Assembly (NCBI RefSeq): GCF_019132845.1
Contig: NZ_JAHSPR010000003.1
Span: 300,979 to 364,978 of the forward strand
DNA from: Advenella alkanexedens
GTDB lineage: Bacteria > Pseudomonadota > Gammaproteobacteria > Burkholderiales > Burkholderiaceae_B
Direction: 5' to 3'
Length of the DNA: 64,000 nt
A program made the translations under genes and the position numbers. Below the pieces are notes generated by a model. That model saw only the letters and a list, made by a program, of their open reading frames with translations, did no database searches and had not been told where the DNA came from. This document shows positions 42,913 to 50,857 of the stretch, piece by piece. Numbering within the stretch: position 1 is the stretch's first letter; every line of letters starts with the position of its first letter.

Positions 42913-43818
42913 ATGGCGGCTTCACTGAAAACAATCAATGACCTGGTTAATGATGAAATTGGCCAGTCTTTTACAGTTAATGCATTACCTGCACTGGGTG
43001 CTGAAATCACGCATATTGATCTTTCCAGGGTATTGAACCATAAAGATTTTTTACGGGTTAAACAGGCTTTTCTTGATCATCATTTACTGGTTTTTCGAGA
43101 GCAGGATATTACGCCACAACAGCATATAAATTTCAGCCGTTTGTTTGGCCCTCTGCAAATTCATGTTCTGAACCAGTTCCAGTTGCAGGGTTATCCTGAA
43201 ATTTTAATTATTTCAAATATAAAAGAAAATAATAATCCAATCGGTTTGGGTGATGCGGGCGCTTTCTGGCATTCTGATTTGTCATACAAGGAAATTCCCA
43301 GCCTGGGTTCCTTGCTGTATGCGCGTCAATTACCCGAAGAAGGTGGAGACACCCATTTTGCCGATATGCATCTGGCCTGGCAAACCTTGCCGGCACACCT
43401 GAAAAATGCGGTTGAAGGCAGGCAGGCGGAACATACTTATATCAAGAAATATGCCGAATTGCAGGCCCGTTCATCATGGCGTCCCAAGCTGACAGCAGCG
43501 CAACTGGAAGAGGTGAAACCGGTGGTGCACCCGGTTGTTACCCGTCATCCGGATACCGGTCTTAATACCCTTTTTGTGAATGAAAACTTTACATCACGCA
43601 TTATTGGTTTGCCGCAAGATGAAAGTGATGACCTGCTGGTGCAATTGTTTGCCCACAGCATCAAACCGCAAAATGTGTATGTGCATAAATGGCAGGACAA
43701 TGATCTTGTTTTTTGGGATAACCGTTCCGTGATTCACTTGGCTGCCGGTACGCCCGATCATTTGCCGCGCAAAATGTACCGTACTACGGTCGAGGGCACC
43801 AGTCCACTGGCTGCATGA
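42913..43818 (+). CDS. TauD/TfdA family Fe(II)/2-oxoglutarate dioxygenase
   Basis: 301-residue dioxygenase that hydroxylates a small organic acid (taurine, alkanesulfonate, 2,4-D and similar in known members), releasing CO2 and succinate. The facial triad is visible: His and Asp in AGAFWHSDLSYKEIP and the distal His in WDNRSVIHLAAGTP; the 2-oxoglutarate-binding Arg is in PRKMYRTTVEG. The N-terminal FTVNALPALGAEITHIDLSR is a family start. It heads an apparent operon with an ABC importer of the NrtA/SsuA/TauA class, suggesting oxidation of an imported sulfonate-like or related compound. Confidence 0.92.
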   Translation: MAASLKTINDLVNDEIGQSFTVNALPALGAEITHIDLSRVLNHKDFLRVKQAFLDHHLLVFREQDITPQQHINFSRLFGPLQIHVLNQFQLQGYPEILIISNIKENNNPIGLGDAGAFWHSDLSYKEIPSLGSLLYARQLPEEGGDTHFADMHLAWQTLPAHLKNAVEGRQAEHTYIKKYAELQARSSWRPKLTAAQLEEVKPVVHPVVTRHPDTGLNTLFVNENFTSRIIGLPQDESDDLLVQLFAHSIKPQNVYVHKWQDNDLVFWDNRSVIHLAAGTPDHLPRKMYRTTVEGTSPLAA

Positions 43819-43861
43819 TTCTTAATAAGAAAATAATATTTTAATATTAAAGGTTTATGGC

Positions 43862-44884
43862 ATGAATATGTTTTTTGCAAAATCAAAAAAACGCTTATTG
43901 GCTTCACTGGTGGCATTATTAAGTATCGCGCCTTTGAGCGTGGCCTATGCCGAAGGCCAGATCCGTATTGCCGAGCAGCATGGTATTGTTTATTTGCTGT
44001 TGCATGTGGCCCAGGACCAGAAGCTGATTGAAAAGCATGGCAGGGAACAGGGGCTGGATATCAAGCCAGAGTGGATTAAACTGTCGGGCGGTGCGGCCAT
44101 TAATGATGCCTTGCTGTCAAATTCCATTGATATTGCCGGTGCCGGTGTGGCACCCCTGTTAACCATCTGGGACAAAACCAAAGGCCGTCATAATGTGCGG
44201 GGGGTGGCTTCATTGGGCAATTTTCCCTATAAGCTGATCAGCACCAACCCCAATGTAAAAAGCATAGAAGATTTTACGGAAAAAGACCGGATTGCCCTGC
44301 CCAATGCGGGTGTTTCCGTGCAGTCACGTATTCTGCAGCTGGCAGCGGCCAGACAATGGGGGGATGAAAACTATAAAAAGCTGGATAAACTGTCGGTTAC
44401 CATACCGCATCCCGAGGCAACCGCCGCCATTTTAAAAGAAGGTACGGAAATCAATGCGCATTTCGCAACACCGCCATTCCATGATCAGGAACTGGCCGGT
44501 AACCCTAATGCCCATGTGGTGCTGGAGGCCTATGACGTACTGGGCGGACCTTCTACCGCAACTGTTCTATATGCAACAGAAAAATACCGTACGGAAAACC
44601 CCAAGACCTATAAGGCATTTATTGGCGCACTGGCTGAGGCGGCCCAATATATCAAAAACAATCCGGAAGGGGCTGCTGATGCTTACCAGCGCATCAATAA
44701 CAGCAGCCTAGATCGCAATCTGTTGCTGGAAATTATTAAAAACCCCGATATTGAGGCCAAGCTGACACCCCAAAATACCTTTACGCTGGCTGATTTCATG
44801 CATCGTATTGGCGCTATCAAGAACAAACCGCAATCGGCACAGGATTATTTCTTTGACGATGCACACAATGCATCAGGGAGTTAA
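43862..44884 (+). CDS. ABC transporter substrate-binding protein (NrtA/SsuA/TauA class)
   Basis: 340-residue periplasmic binding protein with a signal peptide (SKKRLLASLVALLSIAPLSV, cleavage after YAE or AYA near residue 30). The mature protein opens QIRIAEQHGIVYLLLHVAQD and contains KPEWIKLSGGAAINDALLSN, VRGVASLGNFPYKLIS and ATPPFHDQELAGN, as in aliphatic sulfonate/nitrate-type receptors. ATGs at 43862 and 43868 are both possible. It lies 43 bases after the dioxygenase and five bases before the ATPase gene. Confidence 0.9.
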   Translation: MNMFFAKSKKRLLASLVALLSIAPLSVAYAEGQIRIAEQHGIVYLLLHVAQDQKLIEKHGREQGLDIKPEWIKLSGGAAINDALLSNSIDIAGAGVAPLLTIWDKTKGRHNVRGVASLGNFPYKLISTNPNVKSIEDFTEKDRIALPNAGVSVQSRILQLAAARQWGDENYKKLDKLSVTIPHPEATAAILKEGTEINAHFATPPFHDQELAGNPNAHVVLEAYDVLGGPSTATVLYATEKYRTENPKTYKAFIGALAEAAQYIKNNPEGAADAYQRINNSSLDRNLLLEIIKNPDIEAKLTPQNTFTLADFMHRIGAIKNKPQSAQDYFFDDAHNASGS

Positions 44885-44889
44885 CGGGT

Positions 44890-45768
44890 ATGAGCCACAG
44901 TCTTACCTTGCCATTTCAGGCGCAGCGGGATTTTGTTGAAAAAGGGTCGCTGGCTGCAACCGTAACGGTTCCTGGTACAGCCATAGAAACAACGCCACAC
45001 TTTGCGATGGAACCCCTGCTGGCTGTCAAGAATGTTCATCTGGAATATGCAACCGACAAAAGCATTGTGCGCGCCACCCATGATGTGAGCTTCAATGTTT
45101 ACCCGTCTGACCGCTTCATTTTGCTGGGGCCATCGGGTTGCGGCAAATCCAGTTTGCTGAAATCGGTGGCGGGGTTTTTGCCGCCCCATTCGGGCACGAT
45201 TGAACTGGACGGCAAGGTGGTTAGCAAGGCCGGGCCAGACCGGGTGGTGGTGTTTCAGGAGTTTGACCAGCTGGCACCGTGGAAAACGGTTAAGCAAAAC
45301 GTGATGTTTGCTTTGCTGGCCTCCCGTACCCTGGGGAAAAAAGAAGCGGCAGAACGGGCCGAACATTATTTGCATAAGGTGGGGTTAAACCGTTTTTTTG
45401 ATGCGTACCCGCATACCCTGTCGGGTGGCATGAAGCAGCGTGTCGCCATTGCCCGTGCGATGGCCATGGAACCCAAAGTTCTGTTAATGGATGAGCCCTT
45501 TGCCGCGCTGGATGCCTTAACCCGCCGCAAAATGCAGGAAGAGTTGCTGGCCTTGTGGGAAGACACCAAATTTACCCTGATGTTTGTGACGCATTCGATT
45601 GAGGAAGCCCTGGTATTGGGTAACCGTATCCTTTTGCTGTCACCGCACCCAGGCAGGGTCAAGGCGGAAATCAACAGTCACCAGTTTTCCCTGGACAGTG
45701 CGGGTAGTCCTGAGTTTCAGGCGACTGCCCAGCGTATCCATCATTTATTATTCAACGAGCAGGCCTAG
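44890..45768 (+). CDS. ABC transporter ATP-binding protein (SsuB/TauB class)
   Basis: 292-residue ATPase of the importer. Walker A GPSGCGKSSLL, Q-loop in VVVFQEFDQLAPWKT, signature LSGGMKQRVAIARAMAMEP, Walker B VLLMDEPFAALDA and the switch His in FVTHSIEEALV. An N-terminal extension of about 45 residues (to HFAMEPLLAVKNVHLEY) precedes the canonical start, so an internal start, for example the ATG at 45007 giving MEPLLAVKNV, cannot be excluded. Confidence 0.92.
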   Translation: MSHSLTLPFQAQRDFVEKGSLAATVTVPGTAIETTPHFAMEPLLAVKNVHLEYATDKSIVRATHDVSFNVYPSDRFILLGPSGCGKSSLLKSVAGFLPPHSGTIELDGKVVSKAGPDRVVVFQEFDQLAPWKTVKQNVMFALLASRTLGKKEAAERAEHYLHKVGLNRFFDAYPHTLSGGMKQRVAIARAMAMEPKVLLMDEPFAALDALTRRKMQEELLALWEDTKFTLMFVTHSIEEALVLGNRILLLSPHPGRVKAEINSHQFSLDSAGSPEFQATAQRIHHLLFNEQA

Positions 45769-45772
45769 TTTT

Positions 45773-46687
45773 ATGAGTACTTTATTCCAAGCAACCAGTG
45801 GCGTTATGCCGGGTGAACCTCCTGTTCGTCCCGAATATGAAATTGATCTTAAACCCTTTAATCATGAAACAAACAGCCAAATTGTGCTTGAGAAAAAGCG
45901 GTCTTTGGCACAAAGGTTGTGGCACATTGATGGCATCCGTAAAACCTGTATTCTTCTGGTGCTGGCACTGGTTTGGGAAGTGGCTGCCCGTGTTACCGAT
46001 AATGATTTGCTGTTACCGACGTTTTTACAAACGTTTGATGCTTTTGTAGCAGGAATTGCCAACGGGGAATTGCTTGACCGAGTCAGTGTCTCGCTAGGGG
46101 TGCTATTGCAGGGTTATGCCCTTGGGATTGTGCTGGCCTTTGTGCTAACCACTGTAGCCGTTTCAACCCAGCTGGGGCGCGATATCCTGTCCACCTTTAC
46201 CGCCATGTTCAACCCCTTGCCGGCGATTGCCCTGTTACCTTTGGCCTTGATGTGGTTTGGCCTGGGTAATGGCAGCCTGATTTTTGTGTTGGTGCATTCC
46301 GTGTTGTGGCCATTGGCCCTGAATACGTTTTCGGGTTTTCAGGGGGTGCCGGCTACCTTGCGCATGGCCGGACGTAATTATGGCTTGAGTGGCATTGGCT
46401 ACGTCGTGCATATTTTGATTCCCGCTGCCTTGCCTTCCATTTTGTCTGGCCTGAAGGTGGGTTGGGCCTTTGCCTGGCGTACCCTGATTGCGGCCGAACT
46501 GGTGTTTGGTGCGTCATCGGGAGAGGGTGGTTTGGGCTGGTATATTTTCCAGAATCGTAATGAACTGAATACCGATAAGGTCTTTGCCGGTCTGGCGATG
46601 GTGATTATTCTGGGCCTCCTGGTGGAAGGGCTGATTTTCAAAACGCTGGAAAGGGTTACCATTCGGCGCTGGGGGATTCAGCATTAA
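45773..46687 (+). CDS. ABC transporter permease (SsuC/TauC class)
   Basis: 304-residue inner-membrane permease, about six helices. The EAA loop that contacts the ATPase is visible near GVPATLRMAGRNYGLSGIGY, followed by IPAALPSILSGLKVGWAFAW and TLIAAELVFGASSGEGGLGW, all characteristic of the sulfonate/nitrate permease family. The ATG at 45773 is chosen because the longer upstream frame lies inside the ATPase gene. The stop is followed by a terminator at 46735. Confidence 0.92.
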   Translation: MSTLFQATSGVMPGEPPVRPEYEIDLKPFNHETNSQIVLEKKRSLAQRLWHIDGIRKTCILLVLALVWEVAARVTDNDLLLPTFLQTFDAFVAGIANGELLDRVSVSLGVLLQGYALGIVLAFVLTTVAVSTQLGRDILSTFTAMFNPLPAIALLPLALMWFGLGNGSLIFVLVHSVLWPLALNTFSGFQGVPATLRMAGRNYGLSGIGYVVHILIPAALPSILSGLKVGWAFAWRTLIAAELVFGASSGEGGLGWYIFQNRNELNTDKVFAGLAMVIILGLLVEGLIFKTLERVTIRRWGIQH

Positions 46688-46734
46688 GCAAGTCGTGGGG
46701 CCTTGAAATAATATTTCAACGGAAATTTATATAT

Positions 46735-46770
46735 AAAAAAACCGAACCTGTTTTGCAGGCTCGGTTTTTT
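46735..46770. terminator. Bidirectional terminator
   Basis: AAAAAACCGA-A-CCTG pairs with CAGG-C-TCGGTTTTTT across a TTTTG loop. It has A-run and T-run on the two sides and lies between the convergent permease and peroxiredoxin genes. Confidence 0.88.
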
Positions 46771-46824
46771 AATGTTCCATCAACAGGCCTGATCAAGCCT
46801 GTTTAAAGCAATAACAGCAAACAA

Positions 46825-47481
46825 TTATTTGGCAGGTGCCTTGGCAAAACGCAAATAAGGCAGTTTAATGTCGAGTTCGCCAAATTTTTCTTTGGCCTGT
46901 TCATCGTTAAGGCTTAAGGCCACAATGACGTCTTCGCCAGGTTGCCAGTCGGCGGGTGTGGCCACAGGCACACCATCGGTTGCCTGGATGGCATCCAGGG
47001 CACGTAAAATCTCGGCAAAGTTACGGCCGACAGACATGGGGTAAGCCAGGGTCAGGCGGATTTTTTTGTCTGGACCAATAATAAAGACAGTACGTACGGT
47101 GGCGCTGTCGGCGGGGGTGCGGCCATCGGGCAGGTAGGCGTCGGCAGGCAGCATGTTGTACAGCTTGGCTACTTGCAGGGACGTGTCGTCAATGATGGGG
47201 AAGTCGGCCGGTGAGCCGCAAACCGCTTCAATATCACGCTTCCATTTGTGGTGCTCATCAACGCTGTCTACCGAAACACCCATGACCTTGGTGTTTCGTT
47301 TGGCAAAATCCCCAGCCAGGCGGGCGACTGCGCCGAATTCGGTGGTGCAAACAGGGGTAAAGTCTTTGGGGTGTGAAAACAGAATGGCGTAGCTGTCGCC
47401 CATCCAGTCGTGAAAGGTTAATTCACCGGCGGTAGAGTCGGTCGTGAAGTTTGGTGCAATATCATTAATACGAAGTGACAT
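46825..47481 (-). CDS. Peroxiredoxin, 1-Cys (Prx6-type)
   Basis: 218-residue thiol peroxidase that reduces hydrogen peroxide and organic peroxides. The peroxidatic Cys is in HPKDFTPVCTTEFGAVARL; the Prx6-type features are the long C-terminal extension and LAYPMSVGRNFAEILRALDA. No second conserved Cys is seen in the usual resolving position, so it is called 1-Cys; AVCGSPADF contains another Cys that could take part. AAGGA precedes the ATG. Stand-alone gene. Confidence 0.92.
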   Translation of the reverse strand: MSLRINDIAPNFTTDSTAGELTFHDWMGDSYAILFSHPKDFTPVCTTEFGAVARLAGDFAKRNTKVMGVSVDSVDEHHKWKRDIEAVCGSPADFPIIDDTSLQVAKLYNMLPADAYLPDGRTPADSATVRTVFIIGPDKKIRLTLAYPMSVGRNFAEILRALDAIQATDGVPVATPADWQPGEDVIVALSLNDEQAKEKFGELDIKLPYLRFAKAPAK

Positions 47482-47524
47482 GTTGAATCCTTGGTAAGTT
47501 AACAGGAGGATCGGTGTTGATCCT

Positions 47525-47583
47525 GGTAGGGCCTGTCAGTGACTGAACCTGGTACAGGCTGGGTTTGCATATAACGATGACTA
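47525..47583 (+). repeat. 59-bp repeat, copy A
   Basis: Matches copy B (47634-47692) at 53 of 59 positions; both begin GGTAGGGCCTG and end GCATATAACGATGACTA. The first REP-like palindrome lies between the copies. Confidence 0.9.
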
Positions 47584-47598
47584 TATGCTTACTGTATG

Positions 47599-47626
47599 CA
47601 TTCCCACGCGAGAGCGTGGGAACGAG
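47599..47626 (+). repeat. REP-like palindrome 1
   Basis: ATTCCCACGC and GCGTGGGAACGAG flank a short GAGA loop. Same orientation as copy 2 and reverse complement of copies 3 and 4. Confidence 0.85.
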
Positions 47627-47633
47627 CAATCCG

Positions 47634-47692
47634 GGTAGGGCCTGCCAGCGACTGAACCTGAGGCAGGCTGGTTTTGCATATAACGATGACTA
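47634..47692 (+). repeat. 59-bp repeat, copy B
   Basis: Second copy of the 59-base repeat starting at 47525; six differences, all single-base. Confidence 0.9.
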
Positions 47693-47700
47693 CGTTTTGT

Positions 47701-47723
47701 TATATAAATAAATATTATATAAA
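47701..47723 (+). repeat. A+T-rich 23-bp direct repeat, copy 1
   Basis: TATATAAATAAATATTATAT plus AAA, repeated exactly at 47861-47883 (160 bases apart). REP-like copy 2 lies between. Confidence 0.85.
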
Positions 47724-47795
47724 ATATTATATTAATAGAAAAAATTATGCAACAGTTTATAGTTTGAAAATATCTATGGCGTTGAATAAAATTAT

Positions 47796-47823
47796 ACGTT
47801 CCACGCAGGAGCGTGGGAACGAG
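47796..47823 (+). repeat. REP-like palindrome 2
   Basis: ACGTTCCACGC and GCGTGGGAACGAG with AGGA between; one C shorter in the first arm than copy 1. Confidence 0.8.
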
Positions 47824-47860
47824 TACACAGCACAACATTACAGCATATTCATGCAATTTT

Positions 47861-47883
47861 TATATAAATAAATATTATATAAA
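47861..47883 (+). repeat. A+T-rich 23-bp direct repeat, copy 2
   Basis: Exact copy of 47701-47723. Confidence 0.85.
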
Positions 47884-47914
47884 TATATTATTGATCGGGG
47901 AGATTATTTCAAGC

Positions 47915-47941
47915 AAAAAAATCCCTGCTGTTACGCAGGGA
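47915..47941 (-). terminator. Intrinsic terminator on the minus strand
   Basis: Read on the minus strand, a 7-base stem TCCCTGC / GCAGGGA with a 6-base loop ends in seven T residues. It lies about 200 bases past the PrpD-family gene and would end that transcript. Confidence 0.85.
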
Positions 47942-48007
47942 CAAAGTCTACTCCACTAGAGATCGTACAAATTCAGATTTTTGGCAAGCCTTAAACCAGC
48001 ACTACCT

Positions 48008-48035
48008 GTTCCCAACGCTCCTGCGTGGGAATGCA
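48008..48035 (-). repeat. REP-like palindrome 3
   Basis: GTTCCCAACGC and GCGTGGGAATGCA with TCCT between; reverse orientation relative to copies 1 and 2. Confidence 0.8.
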
Positions 48036-48081
48036 TATGGTACCCACCCTTAAACCGGCGCTTTTACTCGTTACTCGTTTA

Positions 48082-48112
48082 CTCGTTCCCACGCTCTTGC
48101 GTGGGAATGCAT
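48082..48112 (-). repeat. REP-like palindrome 4
   Basis: CTCGTTCCCACGC and GCGTGGGAATGCAT with TCTT between; nearly an exact reverse complement of copy 1. Confidence 0.85.
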
Positions 48113-48138
48113 ACTTTTTATTGTTATAGCACCCAACC

Positions 48139-49488
48139 TTAAACCAGTGCTTCTATCACTTCCTTGTTCTGCAAGTCCCACACATAATCAATCAGATGCT
48201 TGATGGTGTCGGTAGAGGCCGCGTTTTCATATTGGCCCAGGCGCATGACCTTGTCTTCAATTTCAGGGCGGCTCAGCGTGTTGCTCGGATCGCCCTTGGG
48301 TTCGTCCACACGGCCCTTGAACACGCGGCCATCATTGGTGGTAACCGTAACCTTGCCAATCCAGCGGTTGGGGTAAGCGGTATCCACTTCTTCATCCAGT
48401 TCCATCGTGACTTTTTCACGGAAAGCACCCACCTGTTCGTCGTGCAGGGCTGCGTCAAATTCAGCCAGGCCCGCAAAATTCTGGATGGCAATCAGGGCCA
48501 GTACGGTACCCATGGAGAATTTGGACTGGTGAACGGTTTCAGGCTTGACCACCGCGCCCAGCACGTCAATCGCACCCTGGTGCACGTGGGTGACCACGCT
48601 GGCAATATCACTGGCAGACAGATTGTTGTCTTTCATGACCACTTGCAGGGCATCAGCGGCTGGATGCGTATGGCGGCAGGAAGCGTGGTATTTGAACGAG
48701 GTTTCGGGCAAGGCCCAGCGGGTACCCAGGCCGTCAACCAGCTTGCGTGGGTCGGCATCGGTAGACATGCCGGCACCCATACCCTGAGCGCCTTCCAGAA
48801 TCTGTTTGGCACCGGTGAAACCGTCTTTGGCCAGGTAGGCGGCAATCAGGCCATTGGCGGCCGCTTTGGCGGTGTGCAACTGTTTGGAGTCGGCAGCAGT
48901 GCGCAGGAATTCCCACAAACCGGCCGCCTGGGTGCCGGCCGAACCAATGGCATCCAGCATTTGTTCAGGATTCAGTTTCAGCAAACGGCCCACGGTCACG
49001 GCAGCGGCAATGGTACCAGCCGTGCCGGTGGTATGGAAAATCCTGTAGTGTGAACGGCCCAGGAATTCACCAACGCGAATACCCACTTCATAACCGGCCA
49101 CGCAGGCGGTTAGCAGTTCTTTGCCGGAGGCGCCAATTTCCTGGGCCACCGCCAGTGCGGGTGGGAATACCACTGCGGCGGGATGGAATACCGAACCGTT
49201 ATGCACGTCGTCCTGCTCTACCATATGGGCAGCGGCAGCGTTGACCAGAGAGGCAAACAGGGCAGTGGTGTTGCGGACATTGCCCAGCACCTGGCTTTTA
49301 CCGGTGGTGGGGCCTTGCAGCTTGGCAAAAGCGTCAATGGTTTTTACCGGGCGGGCGGTAGAGCCGGCCAGGATTGAACCAAGGGTGTCCAGCAGCAGGT
49401 CTTCGCAACGGGCGATGACATGGGCGGGTATATCACTGAATTGCAAGTTGGCGGCAAACGTAGCCAGCTGTTCACTTTGAGTAGTCAT
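48139..49488 (-). CDS. MmgE/PrpD family protein
   Basis: 449-residue member of the family that includes 2-methylcitrate dehydratase (PrpD) and cis-aconitate decarboxylase (itaconate-forming). Blocks seen are LLLDTLGSILAGSTARPVKT, AHMVEQDDVHNGSVFHPAAV (with the active-site Asp-Asp-x-His), GYEVGIRVGEFLGRSHYRIF, FHTTGTAGTIAAAVTVGRLL and SFKYHASCRHTHPAADAL. Companion genes are the acyl-CoA dehydrogenase upstream and the divergent ich-ict-ccl set; a PrpD-family gene occurs in the matching Pseudomonas itaconate cluster. prpB and prpC are absent, arguing against propionate metabolism. The ATG at 49488 is chosen over an upstream TTG at 49506. Confidence 0.9.
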   Translation of the reverse strand: MTTQSEQLATFAANLQFSDIPAHVIARCEDLLLDTLGSILAGSTARPVKTIDAFAKLQGPTTGKSQVLGNVRNTTALFASLVNAAAAHMVEQDDVHNGSVFHPAAVVFPPALAVAQEIGASGKELLTACVAGYEVGIRVGEFLGRSHYRIFHTTGTAGTIAAAVTVGRLLKLNPEQMLDAIGSAGTQAAGLWEFLRTAADSKQLHTAKAAANGLIAAYLAKDGFTGAKQILEGAQGMGAGMSTDADPRKLVDGLGTRWALPETSFKYHASCRHTHPAADALQVVMKDNNLSASDIASVVTHVHQGAIDVLGAVVKPETVHQSKFSMGTVLALIAIQNFAGLAEFDAALHDEQVGAFREKVTMELDEEVDTAYPNRWIGKVTVTTNDGRVFKGRVDEPKGDPSNTLSRPEIEDKVMRLGQYENAASTDTIKHLIDYVWDLQNKEVIEALV

Positions 49489-49562
49489 GATCGCAATAAA
49501 ATTCAATAATGGAGTGAAGAAACGGGCGCCCCGAAAGCCGCCCGGTTTTTATAGTGGCCAGA

Positions 49563-50723
49563 TTAGAATGAGCGTGGTAGGCCCAGTACGTGTTCGGCCA
49601 CAAACGAGTAGATCAGGTTGGTAGAGATAGGCGCTACCTGATACAAACGTGTCTCACGGAATTTACGTTCTACGTCGTACTCATTGGCAAAGCCGAAACC
49701 ACCGTGGAATTGCAGGCAGGCGTTGGCGGCTTCCCATGAGGCTTCAGAGGCCAGCAATTTGGCCATGTTGGCCTGGGTACCACAAGCCTGGTGAGCGTCA
49801 AAGCGGCGGGCAGCTTCGTAACGCATCAGGCTGGCAGCCTCAATATTGATGAAGGCCTTGGCAATCGGGAACTGCACGCCCTGGTTCTGGCCAATCGGGC
49901 GACCGAACACGACGCGTTCTTTCACGTAAGCGCTGACCTTGTCGATGAACCAGTAACCGTCACCAATACATTCGGCGGCAATCAGGGTGCGTTCTGCGTT
50001 CAGGCCATCCAGGATGTATTTGAAGCCTTTGCCTTCTTCACCAATCAGGTTTTCTTCAGGAATTTCCAGATTGTCAAAGAACAATTCGTTGGTTTCATGG
50101 TTGACCATGTTGGGAATCGGGCGGACGGTCATGCCGTTTTTCATGGCTTCGGCAATGTCAACGATGAAGATTGACATGCCTTCGGATTTTTTGGTGACCT
50201 GTTCGATCGGCGTGGTGCGCGCCAGCAGAATCATCAGGTCGGAATGCTGGATACGGGAGATCCAGACTTTCTGGCCATTAACCACATAGCGGCCGTCTTT
50301 TTTGACAGCGGTTGTCTTGATTTTGGTGGTGTCGGTGCCGGTGGTGGGCTCGGTAACCGCCATGGATTGCAGGCGCAATTCACCGGTGGCGATTTTGGGC
50401 AGGTATTTTTGTTTCTGGGCCAGGGAACCATGGCGCAGTACCGTGCCCATGTTATACATTTGTCCGTGGCAGGCACCTGAATTGCCCCCGTTGCGGTTGA
50501 TTTCCTCCATAATAACGGAGGCCTCGGTAAGACTCAGGCCTGAACCACCGTATTCCTGTGGAATCAATGCGGCCAGCCAGCCTGCCTCGGTCAGGGCATT
50601 GACGAATTCCTCAGGATAGGCGCGTTCTTCATCGACTTTCCTGAAGTATTCAGCAGGGAATTGTGAGCATAGGTCACGGATGGCATCGCGAATATCCTGA
50701 TAAGCATCGGCTTGGTGTTGCAT
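49563..50723 (-). CDS. Acyl-CoA dehydrogenase family protein
   Basis: 386-residue FAD enzyme that introduces a double bond into an acyl-CoA. Motifs: LIPQEYGGSGLSLTEASVIM, LQSMAVTEPTTGTDTTKIKT, NGQKVWISRIQHSDL and CLQFHGGFGFANEYDVERKF. At the end, where medium-chain enzymes have Tyr-Glu-Gly-Thr with the catalytic Glu, this protein has YQVAP. A Glu is instead present in GLNAERTLIAAE (residue 244), the position used by isovaleryl- and long-chain-type enzymes, so the base may have moved. In this cluster a substrate such as methylsuccinyl-CoA is plausible. First gene of a minus-strand pair with the PrpD-family gene. Confidence 0.9.
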   Translation of the reverse strand: MQHQADAYQDIRDAIRDLCSQFPAEYFRKVDEERAYPEEFVNALTEAGWLAALIPQEYGGSGLSLTEASVIMEEINRNGGNSGACHGQMYNMGTVLRHGSLAQKQKYLPKIATGELRLQSMAVTEPTTGTDTTKIKTTAVKKDGRYVVNGQKVWISRIQHSDLMILLARTTPIEQVTKKSEGMSIFIVDIAEAMKNGMTVRPIPNMVNHETNELFFDNLEIPEENLIGEEGKGFKYILDGLNAERTLIAAECIGDGYWFIDKVSAYVKERVVFGRPIGQNQGVQFPIAKAFINIEAASLMRYEAARRFDAHQACGTQANMAKLLASEASWEAANACLQFHGGFGFANEYDVERKFRETRLYQVAPISTNLIYSFVAEHVLGLPRSF

Positions 50724-50857
50724 AGTAGATCTTTCCTAGATAACGGGTAATAACGGTAAATGGATATATTCAATGATGTAAATGTGCCTGAGTTCCGAGG
50801 CTTTGACTATTGATGTTTTATTAAGTATGGCTTTGCAAATTATTAAGGAGCTGAAAA

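Larger units (their letters stand above)
47482..48138. other. Gene-free, repeat-rich spacer
   Basis: 657 bases without a credible gene, much of it A+T-rich. It contains a tandem pair of 59-base repeats, four REP-like palindromes in two orientations, two copies of a 23-base A+T-rich repeat and a minus-strand terminator (all listed separately). Nothing else is recognised. Confidence 0.85.

Noticed and set aside
47599..48112. Repeated palindromes considered as a CRISPR array
   Set aside because: Only four units, in both orientations, with irregular spacing and imperfect copies; no cas genes. They fit REP-like elements.
48196..49053. Long open frame on the plus strand inside the PrpD-family gene
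   Set aside because: It lies entirely antisense to a well-supported gene, has no ribosome-binding site and no recognisable domain.
49521..49547. G+C-rich hairpin between the acyl-CoA dehydrogenase and PrpD-family genes
   Set aside because: Imperfect stem with weak T-runs on either strand; termination within this two-gene unit is unproven.
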